The notes: a model not told the origin generated them from the sequence alone. Counted from the first letter of the stretch, positions 8,844 through 17,620 are shown. The stretch: 64,000 nucleotides of DNA from Kluyvera georgiana ATCC 51603 (GCF_001654985.1 NZ_LXEU01000047.1:1-64000); one strand, 5' to 3'. Translations and numbers: made by a program.

Positions 8844-8967
8844 ATTTCCGCCGTTGTTCAGTATCCTCAATGCACCCAATCCTTCTGCCTTCTGAAGAGA
8901 TAATCGAGCAGCGCGGCCTTAATTTGTTTATCCTGCCAGAGTTAACTGTTTTCTTCAGGAGCATGAC

Positions 8968-11013
8968 ATGTCGGCTATGAATCCCTTTTTCGCCAGCAGC
9001 ACTTTACCTTATCAGGCACCGCCGTTTGATTTGATCAAAGACGAGCACTATCGTCCGGCTTTTGACGAAGCGCTGAAACGTAAACGCCAGGATATCGCCG
9101 ACATTGCCCGAAATCCTGCCGAGGCGACCTTCGAGAACACCTTTATCGCGCTGGAAAAAAGCGGTGAAATGCTCGCGCGCGTGACATCCGTTTTCTTTGC
9201 GATGGCCGCATCAAATAGTAACGATGAGATTCAACGACTTGATGAAGCGTTCTCGGCGGAGCTTGCCGGGCTGGCAAATGATATCTATCTCAATGACGCG
9301 CTGTTTACGCGGGTTCAGGCCGTCTGGGAAAAGCGTGATTCATTGGGTCTGGACAGCGAATCTCATCGACTCATCGAGGTGATTTATCAGCGTTTTATTC
9401 TGGCCGGGGCGAGACTTGGTCGCGAGGAAAAGGCCGAACTGAAAACCTTGAATACCGAAGCGGCGACGTTGAGCAGCCAGTTTCATCAATGTCTGCTCGG
9501 GGCGGCAAAAAGCGGTGGGCTGGTCGTCGATAATGAGGCAGCATTGGCGGGCCTGAGTGCAGATGAAGTGGCTGCGGCCGCCATGGCCGCAGCAGAGCGC
9601 GGGCTGACGGGCCGTTGGTTGATACCGCTTGTCAATACCACACAGCAGCCTGCGTTGGCCTCCTTGCATTCGCGGGATACCCGGGAAAAATTGTTTAACG
9701 CGGCATGGCAGCGTAACCAGAGCGGAGATGCCAACGATACGCGAGAACGTATTCTCAAACTGGTGGCTGTCCGCGCCCGGCAAGCGGAGCTATTGGGCTA
9801 CGCCGATTACGCGAGCTGGAGTATGGCCGATCAGATGGCGAAAAATCCCAAAGCCGCGTTCGACTTTATGCGAAAAATTACGCCTGCGGCGCGTGCCAGA
9901 GCGGAACGCGAACTGGCAGATATTCAGGCGCTGATCGACGGTGGCTCGTCGTCTTTCACCGCGCGGTCCTGGGATTGGCTCTATTATTCCGAACAGGTTC
10001 GTCGGCAGAAATTCGCCATTGATGAAGCGCAAATTAAACCCTGGTTCGCGCTGGATCGCGTACTGAACGACGGCGTTTTCTGGGCCGCTAGCCAGCTGTT
10101 CGGTATCCGCTTTGTTGAGCGTTTTGATCTGCCTGTTTATCATCCAGACGTACGCGTGTGGGAGATTTTCGATGCCGATGGTGAAGGCATGGCGCTGTTC
10201 TATGGCGATTTCTTTGCGCGCGATAGCAAGAGCGGCGGGGCGTGGATGGACAATTTTGTGCCGCAGTCCACCCTCCTGGAAACCCGTCCGGTTATCTACA
10301 ATGTTTGTAACTACCCGAAACCCGCCGCCGGGAAGCGTGCGCTTATCTCCTGGGATGATGTGATCACGCTTTTCCATGAGTTTGGCCACGCGCTGCACGG
10401 ATTGTTTGCGAAACAGCGCTATGCGACTTTATCCGGCACGAATACGCCGCGCGACTTTGTCGAGTTTCCGTCGCAGATTAATGAACATTGGGCGAGTCAT
10501 CCCGACGTGTTTGCCCACTATGCTCGTCACTATGAAAGCGGTGAGCCGATGCCGGATGCGCTGCGCGAAAATCTGTTCCGCGCTTCAAGTTTTAACAAAG
10601 GTTACGACATGACTGAACTGCTCAGCGCCGCGCTATTGGACATGAACTGGCATAGTTTATCCGGCCACGAATTACCGAAAAGTGTGGATGAGTTTGAGGC
10701 TGAGTCGCTACGACGCGAAAACATCGATCTTGTCGCGGTGCCGCCACGCTATCGCAGCAGCTATTTCTCACATATTTTTGGCGGCGGCTATGCGGCGGGG
10801 TATTACGCTTATCTGTGGACACAAATGTTGGCCGATGACGGCTACCAGTGGTTTGTTGAACACGGCGGTTTAAATCGTGAAAACGGGCAGCGATTCCGTG
10901 ATGCTATTTTATCGAGAGGCAACAGTAGCGATTTAGAAAAATTGTATCGTGACTGGCGCGGGCACGATCCATTAATTTCCCCGATGCTTAAAAATCGTGG
11001 TTTAAGTGATTAA
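8968..11013 (+). CDS. dcp: Dcp, peptidyl-dipeptidase
   Basis: A 681-residue zinc metallopeptidase of family M3, the length of E. coli Dcp, which removes C-terminal dipeptides from peptides in the cytoplasm (the E. coli enzyme was first described as a dipeptidyl carboxypeptidase). The zinc motif HEFGH is in VITLFHEFGHALHGLF near residues 465-480, with the third ligand in VEFPSQINEHW about 25 residues later. The substrate-loop signatures FGGGYAAGYYAYLW and GTNTPRDF are present. No signal peptide. The ATG at 8968 follows AGGAG by seven bases. The reading frame is intact; similarity to the E. coli protein is moderate for this region, roughly two thirds identical by eye. Confidence 0.95.
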   Translation: MSAMNPFFASSTLPYQAPPFDLIKDEHYRPAFDEALKRKRQDIADIARNPAEATFENTFIALEKSGEMLARVTSVFFAMAASNSNDEIQRLDEAFSAELAGLANDIYLNDALFTRVQAVWEKRDSLGLDSESHRLIEVIYQRFILAGARLGREEKAELKTLNTEAATLSSQFHQCLLGAAKSGGLVVDNEAALAGLSADEVAAAAMAAAERGLTGRWLIPLVNTTQQPALASLHSRDTREKLFNAAWQRNQSGDANDTRERILKLVAVRARQAELLGYADYASWSMADQMAKNPKAAFDFMRKITPAARARAERELADIQALIDGGSSSFTARSWDWLYYSEQVRRQKFAIDEAQIKPWFALDRVLNDGVFWAASQLFGIRFVERFDLPVYHPDVRVWEIFDADGEGMALFYGDFFARDSKSGGAWMDNFVPQSTLLETRPVIYNVCNYPKPAAGKRALISWDDVITLFHEFGHALHGLFAKQRYATLSGTNTPRDFVEFPSQINEHWASHPDVFAHYARHYESGEPMPDALRENLFRASSFNKGYDMTELLSAALLDMNWHSLSGHELPKSVDEFEAESLRRENIDLVAVPPRYRSSYFSHIFGGGYAAGYYAYLWTQMLADDGYQWFVEHGGLNRENGQRFRDAILSRGNSSDLEKLYRDWRGHDPLISPMLKNRGLSD

Positions 11014-11365
11014 ACCGATTGTTAAAGAGGCTTTCTGTCGTCTGTTTTTACGCACCGGACGAAGCTGAAAGGATAAAAAAAAACCGCACACAGGGCTGGC
11101 GGGTTAAGTACCACAATAATATAGAGCATTCTCACTATCCTTCCGGGAGGGAAGGATAGTAGAAGCAATCTTACGTAACGTTCACAGTTTCGTAACCTAA
11201 CATTTTCGGTAGGGTATCATCGTGCAGCGTGTTAAGTGCGCTGGCTCACGGGGCCTTTACAAATACGTGCAGTTGTTGAAGAAACTCGCCATTCAACTTG
11301 CTAGTATTGTTGCGTAAATCGTTGAGTTAATGGATTTAATATCGACAATCTGCCCGGAGGCACTA
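11014..11365. other. Intergenic region after dcp with a perfect hairpin
   Basis: This stretch has no convincing gene. It holds an 11-base-pair perfect inverted repeat (ACTATCCTTCC at 11134-11144 and its complement at 11150-11160, loop GGGAG) without a T-run on either strand. Its right part leads to the small gene at 11366 and should hold that gene's promoter. Confidence 0.6.
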
Positions 11366-11536
11366 ATGAATAAATCCCAGCGTAAAACGCGTCGCGAGTC
11401 CATCTGGTCTACCCGTCCTGAGCATCAGGACTTACAGGAATCACGTTCCGGCAGATTGTGGGCAGGCCGTCAGGCCGGCTGTCAGAGTAAAAAAGCGTGG
11501 AAAAATTATGGTTTAAATAATGCGCTCGCCGTTTAG
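11366..11536 (+). CDS. Small basic protein of unknown function, 56 residues
   Basis: The ATG at 11366 has a good ribosome binding site (CGGAGG, five bases upstream). It opens a 56-residue frame, very rich in Arg, Lys, Ser and Gln, with no membrane segment. The start is MNKSQRKTRRESIW and the end is KKAWKNYGLNNALAV. I do not recognise the family. Its basic character and small size suggest binding to nucleic acid or to an acidic partner, but that is only a guess. An upstream in-frame ATG at 11330 has no ribosome binding site. The gene lies between dcp and a terminator that also ends a possible small RNA. Confidence 0.65.
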   Translation: MNKSQRKTRRESIWSTRPEHQDLQESRSGRLWAGRQAGCQSKKAWKNYGLNNALAV

Positions 11537-11571
11537 CTTTAGTTGAATAAAACGGTGGTAGGATTATTTTA

Positions 11572-11668
11572 CAGCAACGGTTACCCAATCAAGGAGAGCG
11601 GGTAGCCGCAGAAGTAGAAACCTATCCATGCAAGCATTTATACCGCCAGTTATGCTGGCGGTTTTTTT
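11572..11668 (+). ncRNA. Candidate small RNA or structured 3' UTR beside mgtS
   Basis: After the small gene, the plus strand has a first hairpin (GGTTACCC at about 11579-11586 paired with GGGTAGCC at about 11600-11607), an unstructured stretch, and a strong terminator at 11642-11668. This would give an RNA of about 100 bases. In E. coli the PhoPQ-regulated sRNA MgrR is encoded next to mgtS, so the position is suggestive, but I cannot confirm sequence similarity. It could equally be the 3' UTR of the 56-residue gene. Confidence 0.35.
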
Positions 11669-11670
11669 TA
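11642..11670 (+). terminator. Rho-independent terminator
   Basis: ACCGCCAG at 11642-11649 pairs with CTGGCGGT at 11655-11662 across TTATG, followed by eight T residues. Oriented on the plus strand; the complement has no T-run. Confidence 0.88.
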
Positions 11671-11703
11671 TTTCTTTTTCCATGGGGATTATTACAGCGT
11701 CGG

Positions 11704-11799
11704 TTAGTCGTTCCATTTACCGCTTAAAAAAGCTGTCAGAAAACCGGAAAACAGAATCAGCCCCACGGCAACCAGAAACACTTGCATATTATCCAGCAT
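11704..11799 (-). CDS. mgtS: MgtS, 31-residue inner-membrane small protein
   Basis: The minus strand carries a 31-codon frame with an excellent ribosome binding site (GAGGAGG, six bases before the ATG). The peptide starts MLDNMQVFLVAVGLILFSGF and ends SGKWND, matching E. coli MgtS (formerly YneM) at most positions. MgtS is a single-span protein made under magnesium limitation that stabilises the magnesium importer MgtA and also acts on PitA. In E. coli it lies near ydeE, as here. It is too short for routine ORF detection. Regulation by PhoPQ is expected from the family, but no PhoP box was defined. Confidence 0.93.
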   Translation of the reverse strand: MLDNMQVFLVAVGLILFSGFLTAFLSGKWND

Positions 11800-11881
11800 G
11801 ATGACCTCCTCTTTAACGATTTCACTACCAACATCGATTAGCGTACTCTCTTAAACTTAGACTAACGCCGTCATTTGTGAA

Positions 11882-12913
11882 TTAATTATTTGTTGCGGTA
11901 AATCTTTTTCGATAAGCCAGCGGGCTGATAGCAAAATGTTGCTGAAAGCGCAGACGGAGATTTTTGGCATTACCAAACCCGGTCATTTCCGCGACCTTTT
12001 CTACGCTGTCTCTGCCAGTAGTTAAATGATGTTGAGCCTGCAATAAGCGCTCATCAAGCAGCCAACGGGCAGGCGTTTTCCCGGTCGCTTCCTGGAAACG
12101 GCGCAGGAACGTGCGTTCGCTCATACCGACTTTGTCAGCCAGCGAACGTACGCTATGGTTCTCCGCCAGGTGCTGGTGGAGAAAATCAAATAACATCCCT
12201 AAGCGCTGACTTTCGCGGGAGCGGGCGACGGGCCGGGTAATTTGTTGCTTTTGCGCGCCGTCTCGGTGTGGCTGGATGACCAGCCGTCGAGCAACCCGGT
12301 TGGCGGCCTCCAGCCCAAAATCAAGCCTGACAACGTGTAAGCAGAGATCGATACCAGCGGCGCTGCCGGCAGAAGTCAGTACGTTCCCCTCGGCGATATA
12401 AAGTACGTCATCCACAACGTTAATCGCCGGGTAGCGTTGCTGGAGTAGCGTGGTATAACGCCAGTGGGTCGTGGCTCGTTGACCATCAAGCAGGCCAGCC
12501 GCCGCCAGAACAAACACGCCGGAACAGATAGATAACACCCGGCATCCGCGCCGATGCGCCTGCTTTAGCGCCAGGCTCAACGCTTCCGGCACCGGGCTAT
12601 CCACACCGCGCCAGCCAGGGACGATAATGGTATCTGCTTCTTCAAGCAGGCTCAGGTCGCCATCGGCCATCACGCGAACGCCGCCGGTAGCGCGCAGGGC
12701 ACCTTCATCGACGGCAGCAACGGCAAAGCGATACCAGCTTTCACCCATTTCAGGCCGGGGCAGGCCAAACACCTCTACCGCCACGCCAAATTCAAAGGTA
12801 CAGAGCCCGTCGTAGGCTAGCGTCACCACCAGGGGGGCGCGTATTGTCATATTCTGGCTGTTTTCTGTCATTTCTGTGGGCCGTTCTCGTATTGGGAGCC
12901 TGTTTATACTCAT
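11882..12913 (-). CDS. ftrA: FtrA-like GlxA-family transcriptional regulator
   Basis: A regulator of about 343 residues with an N-terminal DJ-1/PfpI-like (class I amidotransferase-like) domain (VVTLAYDGLCTFEFGVAVEVF; LSICSGVFVLAAAGLLDG around residues 140-157) and a C-terminal AraC-type DNA-binding domain (SVRSLADKVGMSERTFLRRFQEATG; second helix pair near FGNAKNLRLRFQQHF). The start is uncertain: an internal ATG at 12871 gives MTENSQ. It is divergent from the rhodanese gene, with a 15-base palindrome in the short gap, probably its operator. The ligand is unknown. Confidence 0.88.
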   Translation of the reverse strand: MSINRLPIRERPTEMTENSQNMTIRAPLVVTLAYDGLCTFEFGVAVEVFGLPRPEMGESWYRFAVAAVDEGALRATGGVRVMADGDLSLLEEADTIIVPGWRGVDSPVPEALSLALKQAHRRGCRVLSICSGVFVLAAAGLLDGQRATTHWRYTTLLQQRYPAINVVDDVLYIAEGNVLTSAGSAAGIDLCLHVVRLDFGLEAANRVARRLVIQPHRDGAQKQQITRPVARSRESQRLGMLFDFLHQHLAENHSVRSLADKVGMSERTFLRRFQEATGKTPARWLLDERLLQAQHHLTTGRDSVEKVAEMTGFGNAKNLRLRFQQHFAISPLAYRKRFTATNN

Positions 12914-12920
12914 CGCATCG

Positions 12921-12935
12921 TTACCATAGTGGTAA
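12921..12935. promoter_or_regulatory. Palindrome between ftrA and the rhodanese gene
   Basis: TTACCATAGTGGTAA is a perfect six-base inverted repeat around TAG, placed in the 40-base gap between the two divergent genes. It is the best candidate for the FtrA-like regulator's binding site or an autoregulatory operator. Confidence 0.5.
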
Positions 12936-12953
12936 TACCTAACGGGAGAGTCA

Positions 12954-13355
12954 ATGATGAGTTACGTTACCGAATTTCCGACGGCCAGCGCGGCTGACGC
13001 CGCAGCCCATTTTCGCCAGCGTCTGGGTTTTGAAACTGACTGCGCTGACGTGCACGCCGCCCTGCAGGAGCCAGAAGTGGATTTTGTCCTGCTCCATGTG
13101 GTGGGCAGCGCCGAGACGTTTGCCCGACGCCATTTACCCGGCGCGATCCATCTTCGCCATGCTGAGATGAGCGCTGAACGCATGCAGGAATGGCCGCAAG
13201 AGACCTTATTTGTGGTCTACTGCGCAGGTCCACACTGTAATGGTGCTGACCGCGCGGCATTAAAGCTGGCGACGCTGGGACGACCGGTGAAAATTATGCT
13301 TGGCGGTATCACCGGCTGGGAAGATGAAGGTTTTGCCTTTAGCCAGGGATCGTGA
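12954..13355 (+). CDS. Rhodanese-domain sulfurtransferase
   Basis: A 133-residue single-domain rhodanese. The substrate-binding helix region is followed by HVVGSAETFARRHLPGAIHL and the active-site loop VVYCAGPHCNGADRAA, whose first cysteine (near residue 91) is the expected persulfide carrier. A second cysteine five residues later is a feature of this subfamily. GGGAGAG upstream is the ribosome binding site, and ATG ATG at 12954/12957 leaves the exact start open. It is divergent from the ftrA-like gene and is probably controlled by it. Cytoplasmic; the sulfur acceptor is unknown. Confidence 0.88.
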   Translation: MMSYVTEFPTASAADAAAHFRQRLGFETDCADVHAALQEPEVDFVLLHVVGSAETFARRHLPGAIHLRHAEMSAERMQEWPQETLFVVYCAGPHCNGADRAALKLATLGRPVKIMLGGITGWEDEGFAFSQGS

Positions 13356-13507
13356 ATTTTTTTCATCTATCATGAATTATTCTCGTTTGCCTGTGGCGCA
13401 CACGGATGACACTATCTGGACATATAGCCATCCAGAAGGCTAAAAAGTTCAAATAATAAATTATCACTCCGGGTAACCAGTTTGCCCGAGTGAAAAAGGA
13501 GAATCGC

Positions 13508-14614
13508 ATGCCACATCAACACGCCCCGTACCGCGCCGATATTGTCGGCAGTTTTTTACGCCCGCTGACCATCAAACAGGCGCGCCAGCAGCTGGCTGAC
13601 GGAGAAATTACCGCGCAGCAGCTGCGTGCCGTTGAAGATGCTGAGATTCGTCGCGTGGTGCAGCATCAGTGCGACTGTGGCCTGCATGTGGTGACCGACG
13701 GCGAATTCCGCCGCGCCTGGTGGCACTTCGATTTCTTCGACGGTTTGCAGGGCGTGGAGCGCTACGACTCAGATAAAGGTATTCAGTTTAACGGCGTACA
13801 GACTCGCGCTCACGGCATTCGCGTGACCGGTAAGCTTGGTTTCGGTGACCATCCAATGCTCGAGGATTTCCGTTTCCTGAAAAGCATCAGCGGCGACGCA
13901 ACGCCAAAAATGACCATTCCAAGCCCGAGCGTGTTGCATTTTCGCGGGGGCCGTAAGGATATTGATGCGACCGTATATCCAGACCTGGCTGAATATTTCA
14001 ACGATCTGGCCGACACGTGGCGTGATGCTATCCGCGCCTTCTACGATGCGGGCTGCCGTTATCTGCAGTTGGATGACACCGTCTGGGCCTATCTGTGCTC
14101 GGAAGACCAGCGTCGTCAGGTTCGTGAGCGGGGAGATGATCCGGATCAACTGGCGGCGATCTATGCCGACGTGCTGAACCGCGCGCTGGAAGGTAAACCG
14201 GACGATCTGATTATCGGTCTGCACGTGTGCCGCGGTAATTTCCGCTCCACGTGGATTTCTGAAGGCGGCTATGAGCCGGTGGCGGAGATTTTGTTTGGCC
14301 GCGTCAACGTCGATGCGTTCTTCCTTGAGTACGACAACGACCGTTCCGGCGACTTCGCGCCGCTGCGCTTCATTCGTCCTGGTCATCAGAAGGCGGTACT
14401 GGGGCTCATTACCACCAAGAACGGCGAGCTGGAGAACCCGGAAGGGGTGAAAGCGCGCGTTAAGGAAGCAGCACGCTACGTTGCGCTGGAACAGATTTGC
14501 CTCAGCCCACAGTGCGGTTTTGCCTCAACGGAAGAGGGCAACAGCCTGAGCGAGCAGCAGCAGTGGGACAAGGTCCGCCTGGTGACGGGCGTCGCGGCCG
14601 ACATTTGGTCATAA
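13508..14614 (+). CDS. Cobalamin-independent methionine synthase-like protein (MetE C-terminal domain family)
   Basis: A 368-residue protein made of a single MetE-like TIM barrel, like Bacillus YxjG/YxjH and not the 750-residue double-barrel MetE. Zinc ligands can be placed: His and Cys in IGLHVCRGNF (near residue 240), Glu in FFLEYDNDRSG (near 277) and Cys in LSPQCGFAST (near 340). The ATG at 13508 is preferred over the GTG at 13490 because AAGGAGA is placed correctly before it. Family members transfer methyl groups to homocysteine or related thiols with a simple methyl donor; the donor here is unknown. It is inserted with ftrA and the rhodanese gene between mgtS and ydeE, compared with K-12. 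Confidence 0.85.
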   Translation: MPHQHAPYRADIVGSFLRPLTIKQARQQLADGEITAQQLRAVEDAEIRRVVQHQCDCGLHVVTDGEFRRAWWHFDFFDGLQGVERYDSDKGIQFNGVQTRAHGIRVTGKLGFGDHPMLEDFRFLKSISGDATPKMTIPSPSVLHFRGGRKDIDATVYPDLAEYFNDLADTWRDAIRAFYDAGCRYLQLDDTVWAYLCSEDQRRQVRERGDDPDQLAAIYADVLNRALEGKPDDLIIGLHVCRGNFRSTWISEGGYEPVAEILFGRVNVDAFFLEYDNDRSGDFAPLRFIRPGHQKAVLGLITTKNGELENPEGVKARVKEAARYVALEQICLSPQCGFASTEEGNSLSEQQQWDKVRLVTGVAADIWS

Positions 14615-14651
14615 CGATCTCTTCCCGGGGCCGTATTGGCCCCGGATAACC

Positions 14652-15842
14652 CTACGCCGCGCTGACGGTGGTGCCCCAGGTACTGGCCTTAATTCCACGG
14701 AAAATCAACAGCCACGCCAGCACAATGGTGACCATCATGATGGGGAATAGCATGACCGGCGGGAAATGGGTCAGGATCTGCCCGGTCAGTAGTGGGTTAA
14801 GAGCAGCGCCTAACCACCCAAGCGCCTGAGCGGAAAAATAGCTGGCTTTCATGCCCGGTGGGGCGATGTTATCGATCAACATGTATTCACCCGGTGCGTA
14901 GATGACTTCTCCCAGGGTGAAAACGGCTGCCGCCAGCCCCCAGAACCACAGGTTGTCGCCAGAAAACATAAACCCTGTCAGACCTATCACATAGCAAACG
15001 GTACCAAAGGTCATTAATGGTCGCAGATTATTGGCAGTAAGCTTGCGACCAATCGCGTACTGTAGTGTGACGACCACGGCGGCGTTCACCGGCAAAATCA
15101 CGGCCACGACCTTTTCAGCAAAGTTACTGTCGCCAACTGCCAGCACGTACTGAGAGAGGCAGGAGGCAAAAGAACCGCCAACGAAGGACGCCAGCAGGCC
15201 CGACAGCGTAAACCACAGCAGCGCCCGGTCGCGCAGCAATACTGACGGTGACCAGGCGATGGGCGTTTCGGCGATTTCCGTTGGTCTCAGACGTTCAACG
15301 TAGCGCTGGATAAACAGCAGCGGGAAGGCCGCGCATATCGCTGCCAGCCAGAAAGGCAGGTTGATACCTTGCATGACCAGCAGCGTTCCAATCGGCGGAC
15401 CGATAGTCCAGCCAATATTCAGAAACGTGTAGTTAAGCGAAAAAACCTTCGCTTTGGTTGTCGGCGCGAGGGTATCGGAGAAATAGGCTTTCAGTACGGT
15501 GGAAAACACCGAGTACGAGCAGTTGATCAGCGAGAAGAAAAAAACCACCAGCACCACGCTATGGACCAGCGGAATGGCGACAAAACCGCAGATAAAAAAG
15601 GCGACGGCAATCAGCATGTAGCGTTTTTTATCAAATTTATCGGCCAGAATCCCGAAGCCGAGGCTGAACATGACGCCAACCACCAGCGCAATGGACATGG
15701 CATAACCGATGGTATCTACCGTCATTGCGTACTGACGCGTGAGATAAATGGTCATAAAGGGAAGTGTGGCACCGCGTCCGATAGTTAACAGTAACGACGA
15801 TGCCAGTAGCGCGATCGTAGATCGTCTGGTCGTTGGTTTCAT
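14652..15842 (-). CDS. ydeE: YdeE, MFS efflux transporter
   Basis: A 396-residue major facilitator protein with 12 predicted helices, one residue longer than E. coli YdeE. The conserved loop between helices 2 and 3 is visible (GFGILADKFDKKRYM around residues 63-77). E. coli YdeE exports certain dipeptides and arabinose-like sugars when overproduced; the natural substrate is unsettled. It is convergent with the MetE-like gene and divergent from eamA, as in E. coli. The minus-strand start follows a GGCAGGAAAATG context. Confidence 0.92.
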   Translation of the reverse strand: MKPTTRRSTIALLASSLLLTIGRGATLPFMTIYLTRQYAMTVDTIGYAMSIALVVGVMFSLGFGILADKFDKKRYMLIAVAFFICGFVAIPLVHSVVLVVFFFSLINCSYSVFSTVLKAYFSDTLAPTTKAKVFSLNYTFLNIGWTIGPPIGTLLVMQGINLPFWLAAICAAFPLLFIQRYVERLRPTEIAETPIAWSPSVLLRDRALLWFTLSGLLASFVGGSFASCLSQYVLAVGDSNFAEKVVAVILPVNAAVVVTLQYAIGRKLTANNLRPLMTFGTVCYVIGLTGFMFSGDNLWFWGLAAAVFTLGEVIYAPGEYMLIDNIAPPGMKASYFSAQALGWLGAALNPLLTGQILTHFPPVMLFPIMMVTIVLAWLLIFRGIKASTWGTTVSAA

Positions 15843-16038
15843 TTTCCTGCCTGATAGATGTCGTAGTATTGTTTTTTGTTATCTCTTTCACAAATATCAT
15901 GCCATAAGCAGCTTGTATAGCCGTGGTCGTGTTGGGGAGTGCGATTTTGAACTGCCAAAAATAATGATCTATTCCTCGTCTGAATTTTTCGTTACTTTGG
16001 TTAGGCTTACATAAATTTAAAAAAAGTTGGGGCGAGGA

Positions 16039-16941
16039 ATGACGCGTAAAGATGGGCTACTGGCCCTGTTGGTGGTTGTGGTATGGGGACTGAACTTTGT
16101 GGTCATCAAAGTCGGCCTGCACGGTATGCCACCGCTGCTATTAGCGGGACTACGCTTTTTATTTGTCGCTTTCCCGGCGTTATTTTTCGTTCCGCGTCCG
16201 CGGGTTCCGCTACCGCTGCTGCTCGGCTATGCGCTCACCATCAGTTTTGGCCAGTTTGCCTTCCTGTTTTGTGCCATCAACTTCGGCATGCCGGCTGGGC
16301 TGGCTTCGTTGGTGCTCCAGGCGCAGGCTTTCTTTACCATCATTCTTGGCGCTTTCGCCTTTGGTGAGCGTCTACAGCGTAAACAGCTGGTGGGGATTTC
16401 GCTGGCGGTGTTTGGCGTGCTGGTGCTGATTGAAACCAGTATGAGCGGGCAACACGTTAAGCTGCTGGGCTTTATGCTGACGCTGGCGGCGGCGCTGTGC
16501 TGGGCGTGCGGTAATATCTTTAACAAGAAAATCCTCCACCATGATTCGAAACCCGGTGTGATGTCGCTGGTAGTATGGAGCGCGTTGATTCCCATTCTGC
16601 CGTTTATGCTCAGCTCGTGGGTTTTCGAGGGCCCGCAGCTGATGGCGCAAAGCCTGATTCATATTGACCTCACGACCGTGCTGTCGCTGGCATATCTCGC
16701 TTTCATTGCCAGCATTGTGGGTTACGGCATCTGGGGTTCACTACTTGGCCGTTATGAAACGTGGCGCGTGGCGCCGCTATCATTGTTAGTGCCGGTTGTG
16801 GGGCTGGTCAGCGCAGCGCTGTTGCTTGATGAAACGTTGTCGGCAATGCAGTTGATTGGCGCGCTGTTAATTATGGCCGGACTGTTTATTAACGTTTTTG
16901 GTCTGCGTTTGCCAGGGATGCGACGGGTGGTGAAGAGCTAA
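16039..16941 (+). CDS. eamA: EamA, O-acetylserine/cysteine exporter
   Basis: A 300-residue drug/metabolite transporter with ten helices in two EamA repeats, one residue longer than the E. coli protein (formerly YdeD) and highly similar (LLVVVVWGLNFVVIKVGLH; INFGMPAGLASLVLQ; GYGIWGSLLGRYETWRVAP). The E. coli protein exports cysteine-pathway metabolites such as O-acetylserine. The ATG at 16039 follows GCGAGGA. It ends where the terminator of the convergent marRAB operon begins. Confidence 0.95.
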   Translation: MTRKDGLLALLVVVVWGLNFVVIKVGLHGMPPLLLAGLRFLFVAFPALFFVPRPRVPLPLLLGYALTISFGQFAFLFCAINFGMPAGLASLVLQAQAFFTIILGAFAFGERLQRKQLVGISLAVFGVLVLIETSMSGQHVKLLGFMLTLAAALCWACGNIFNKKILHHDSKPGVMSLVVWSALIPILPFMLSSWVFEGPQLMAQSLIHIDLTTVLSLAYLAFIASIVGYGIWGSLLGRYETWRVAPLSLLVPVVGLVSAALLLDETLSAMQLIGALLIMAGLFINVFGLRLPGMRRVVKS

Positions 16942-16966
16942 AAAAAGCCCCGCGATAGCGGGGCAA
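16941..16966 (-). terminator. Terminator of marRAB
   Basis: On the minus strand GCCCCGC and GCGGGGC (16947-16953 and 16958-16964) form a seven-pair GC stem with a tetraloop, followed by seven T residues. It lies just downstream of marB and overlaps the stop codon of the convergent eamA. Confidence 0.92.
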
Positions 16967-16973
16967 TGAATGT

Positions 16974-17186
16974 TTAGCGATTATTGTCATTGTAATACGG
17001 TACGCCCAGCTCATCAGATTTATCGCTGCCAGCACCCATATGATTGAAATCAAACGGTGACTGGCTGCTGGCGGACGGCATCAGCATGGTGTCGTGCGCG
17101 GTTTTATGAGCCGGAAGTTGCTCCGCGTAGCTCTGCGAAGAGGCCATCGCTAGCAGGGCGAAGGCAACGGAAGCGAACAGTTTCAT
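16974..17186 (-). CDS. marB: MarB, multiple antibiotic resistance periplasmic protein
   Basis: A 70-residue protein, last gene of marRAB. It has a signal peptide (KLFASVAFALLAMASSQSYA, probable cleavage near residue 21) and a short periplasmic part containing QSPFDFNHMGAGSDKSDELG. E. coli MarB is 72 residues and appears to lower marA expression; its mechanism is unknown. It follows marA by 30 bases. Confidence 0.92.
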   Translation of the reverse strand: MKLFASVAFALLAMASSQSYAEQLPAHKTAHDTMLMPSASSQSPFDFNHMGAGSDKSDELGVPYYNDNNR

Positions 17187-17216
17187 TATTTCCTCGATAC
17201 GTCTTATTGCAGGCGA

Positions 17217-17600
17217 TTAACAAACACAGTGATTAATAGGGTGGAGATAGCGAGACTCTCCGTGCATATTGGTGACGCGGTACTTGTGCGGCGGCACGTC
17301 GAAATAGTTTTTAAACGTCCGCGTCAACGTCTGCTGAGATTCAAATCCGTAGCGTTCGGCCAGATACAGAATCGGCTCATTACCTTCTTTTAATTTCTGG
17401 GCGATTTCCGTCAGCTTACGGGTGCGAATGTACTGACCTAATGAATGACCGGTCTCTTTTTTAAACATTCGCTGCAGGTGCCATTTGGAGTAACCGGAAC
17501 GTTCGGACACTTTCTCAAGCGACAGCGGCGATTCCAGGTTATCTTCGATCCAGTCCAAAATGCTATGAATAGTAATAGCGTCAGTGTTACGTCTGGACAT
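17217..17600 (-). CDS. marA: MarA, AraC/XylS-family activator of multidrug resistance
   Basis: A 127-residue monomeric activator with two helix-turn-helix motifs: [21 protein letters not shown] (about residues 32-52) and [24 protein letters not shown] (about 80-103), matching E. coli MarA almost exactly. It has no ligand-binding domain and is controlled by its level. It activates acrAB, tolC, micF and other genes at marboxes, including the one upstream of its own operon. It lies 20 bases after marR. Confidence 0.97.
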   Translation of the reverse strand: MSRRNTDAITIHSILDWIEDNLESPLSLEKVSERSGYSKWHLQRMFKKETGHSLGQYIRTRKLTEIAQKLKEGNEPILYLAERYGFESQQTLTRTFKNYFDVPPHKYRVTNMHGESRYLHPINHCVC

Positions 17601-17620
17601 CGTCTTACCTCTTCTTCTGT

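Noticed and set aside
13490-13507. GTG start of the MetE-like protein at 13490
   Set aside because: The added residues (KKEN) are simply the translated ribosome binding site AAGGAGAA of the ATG at 13508.
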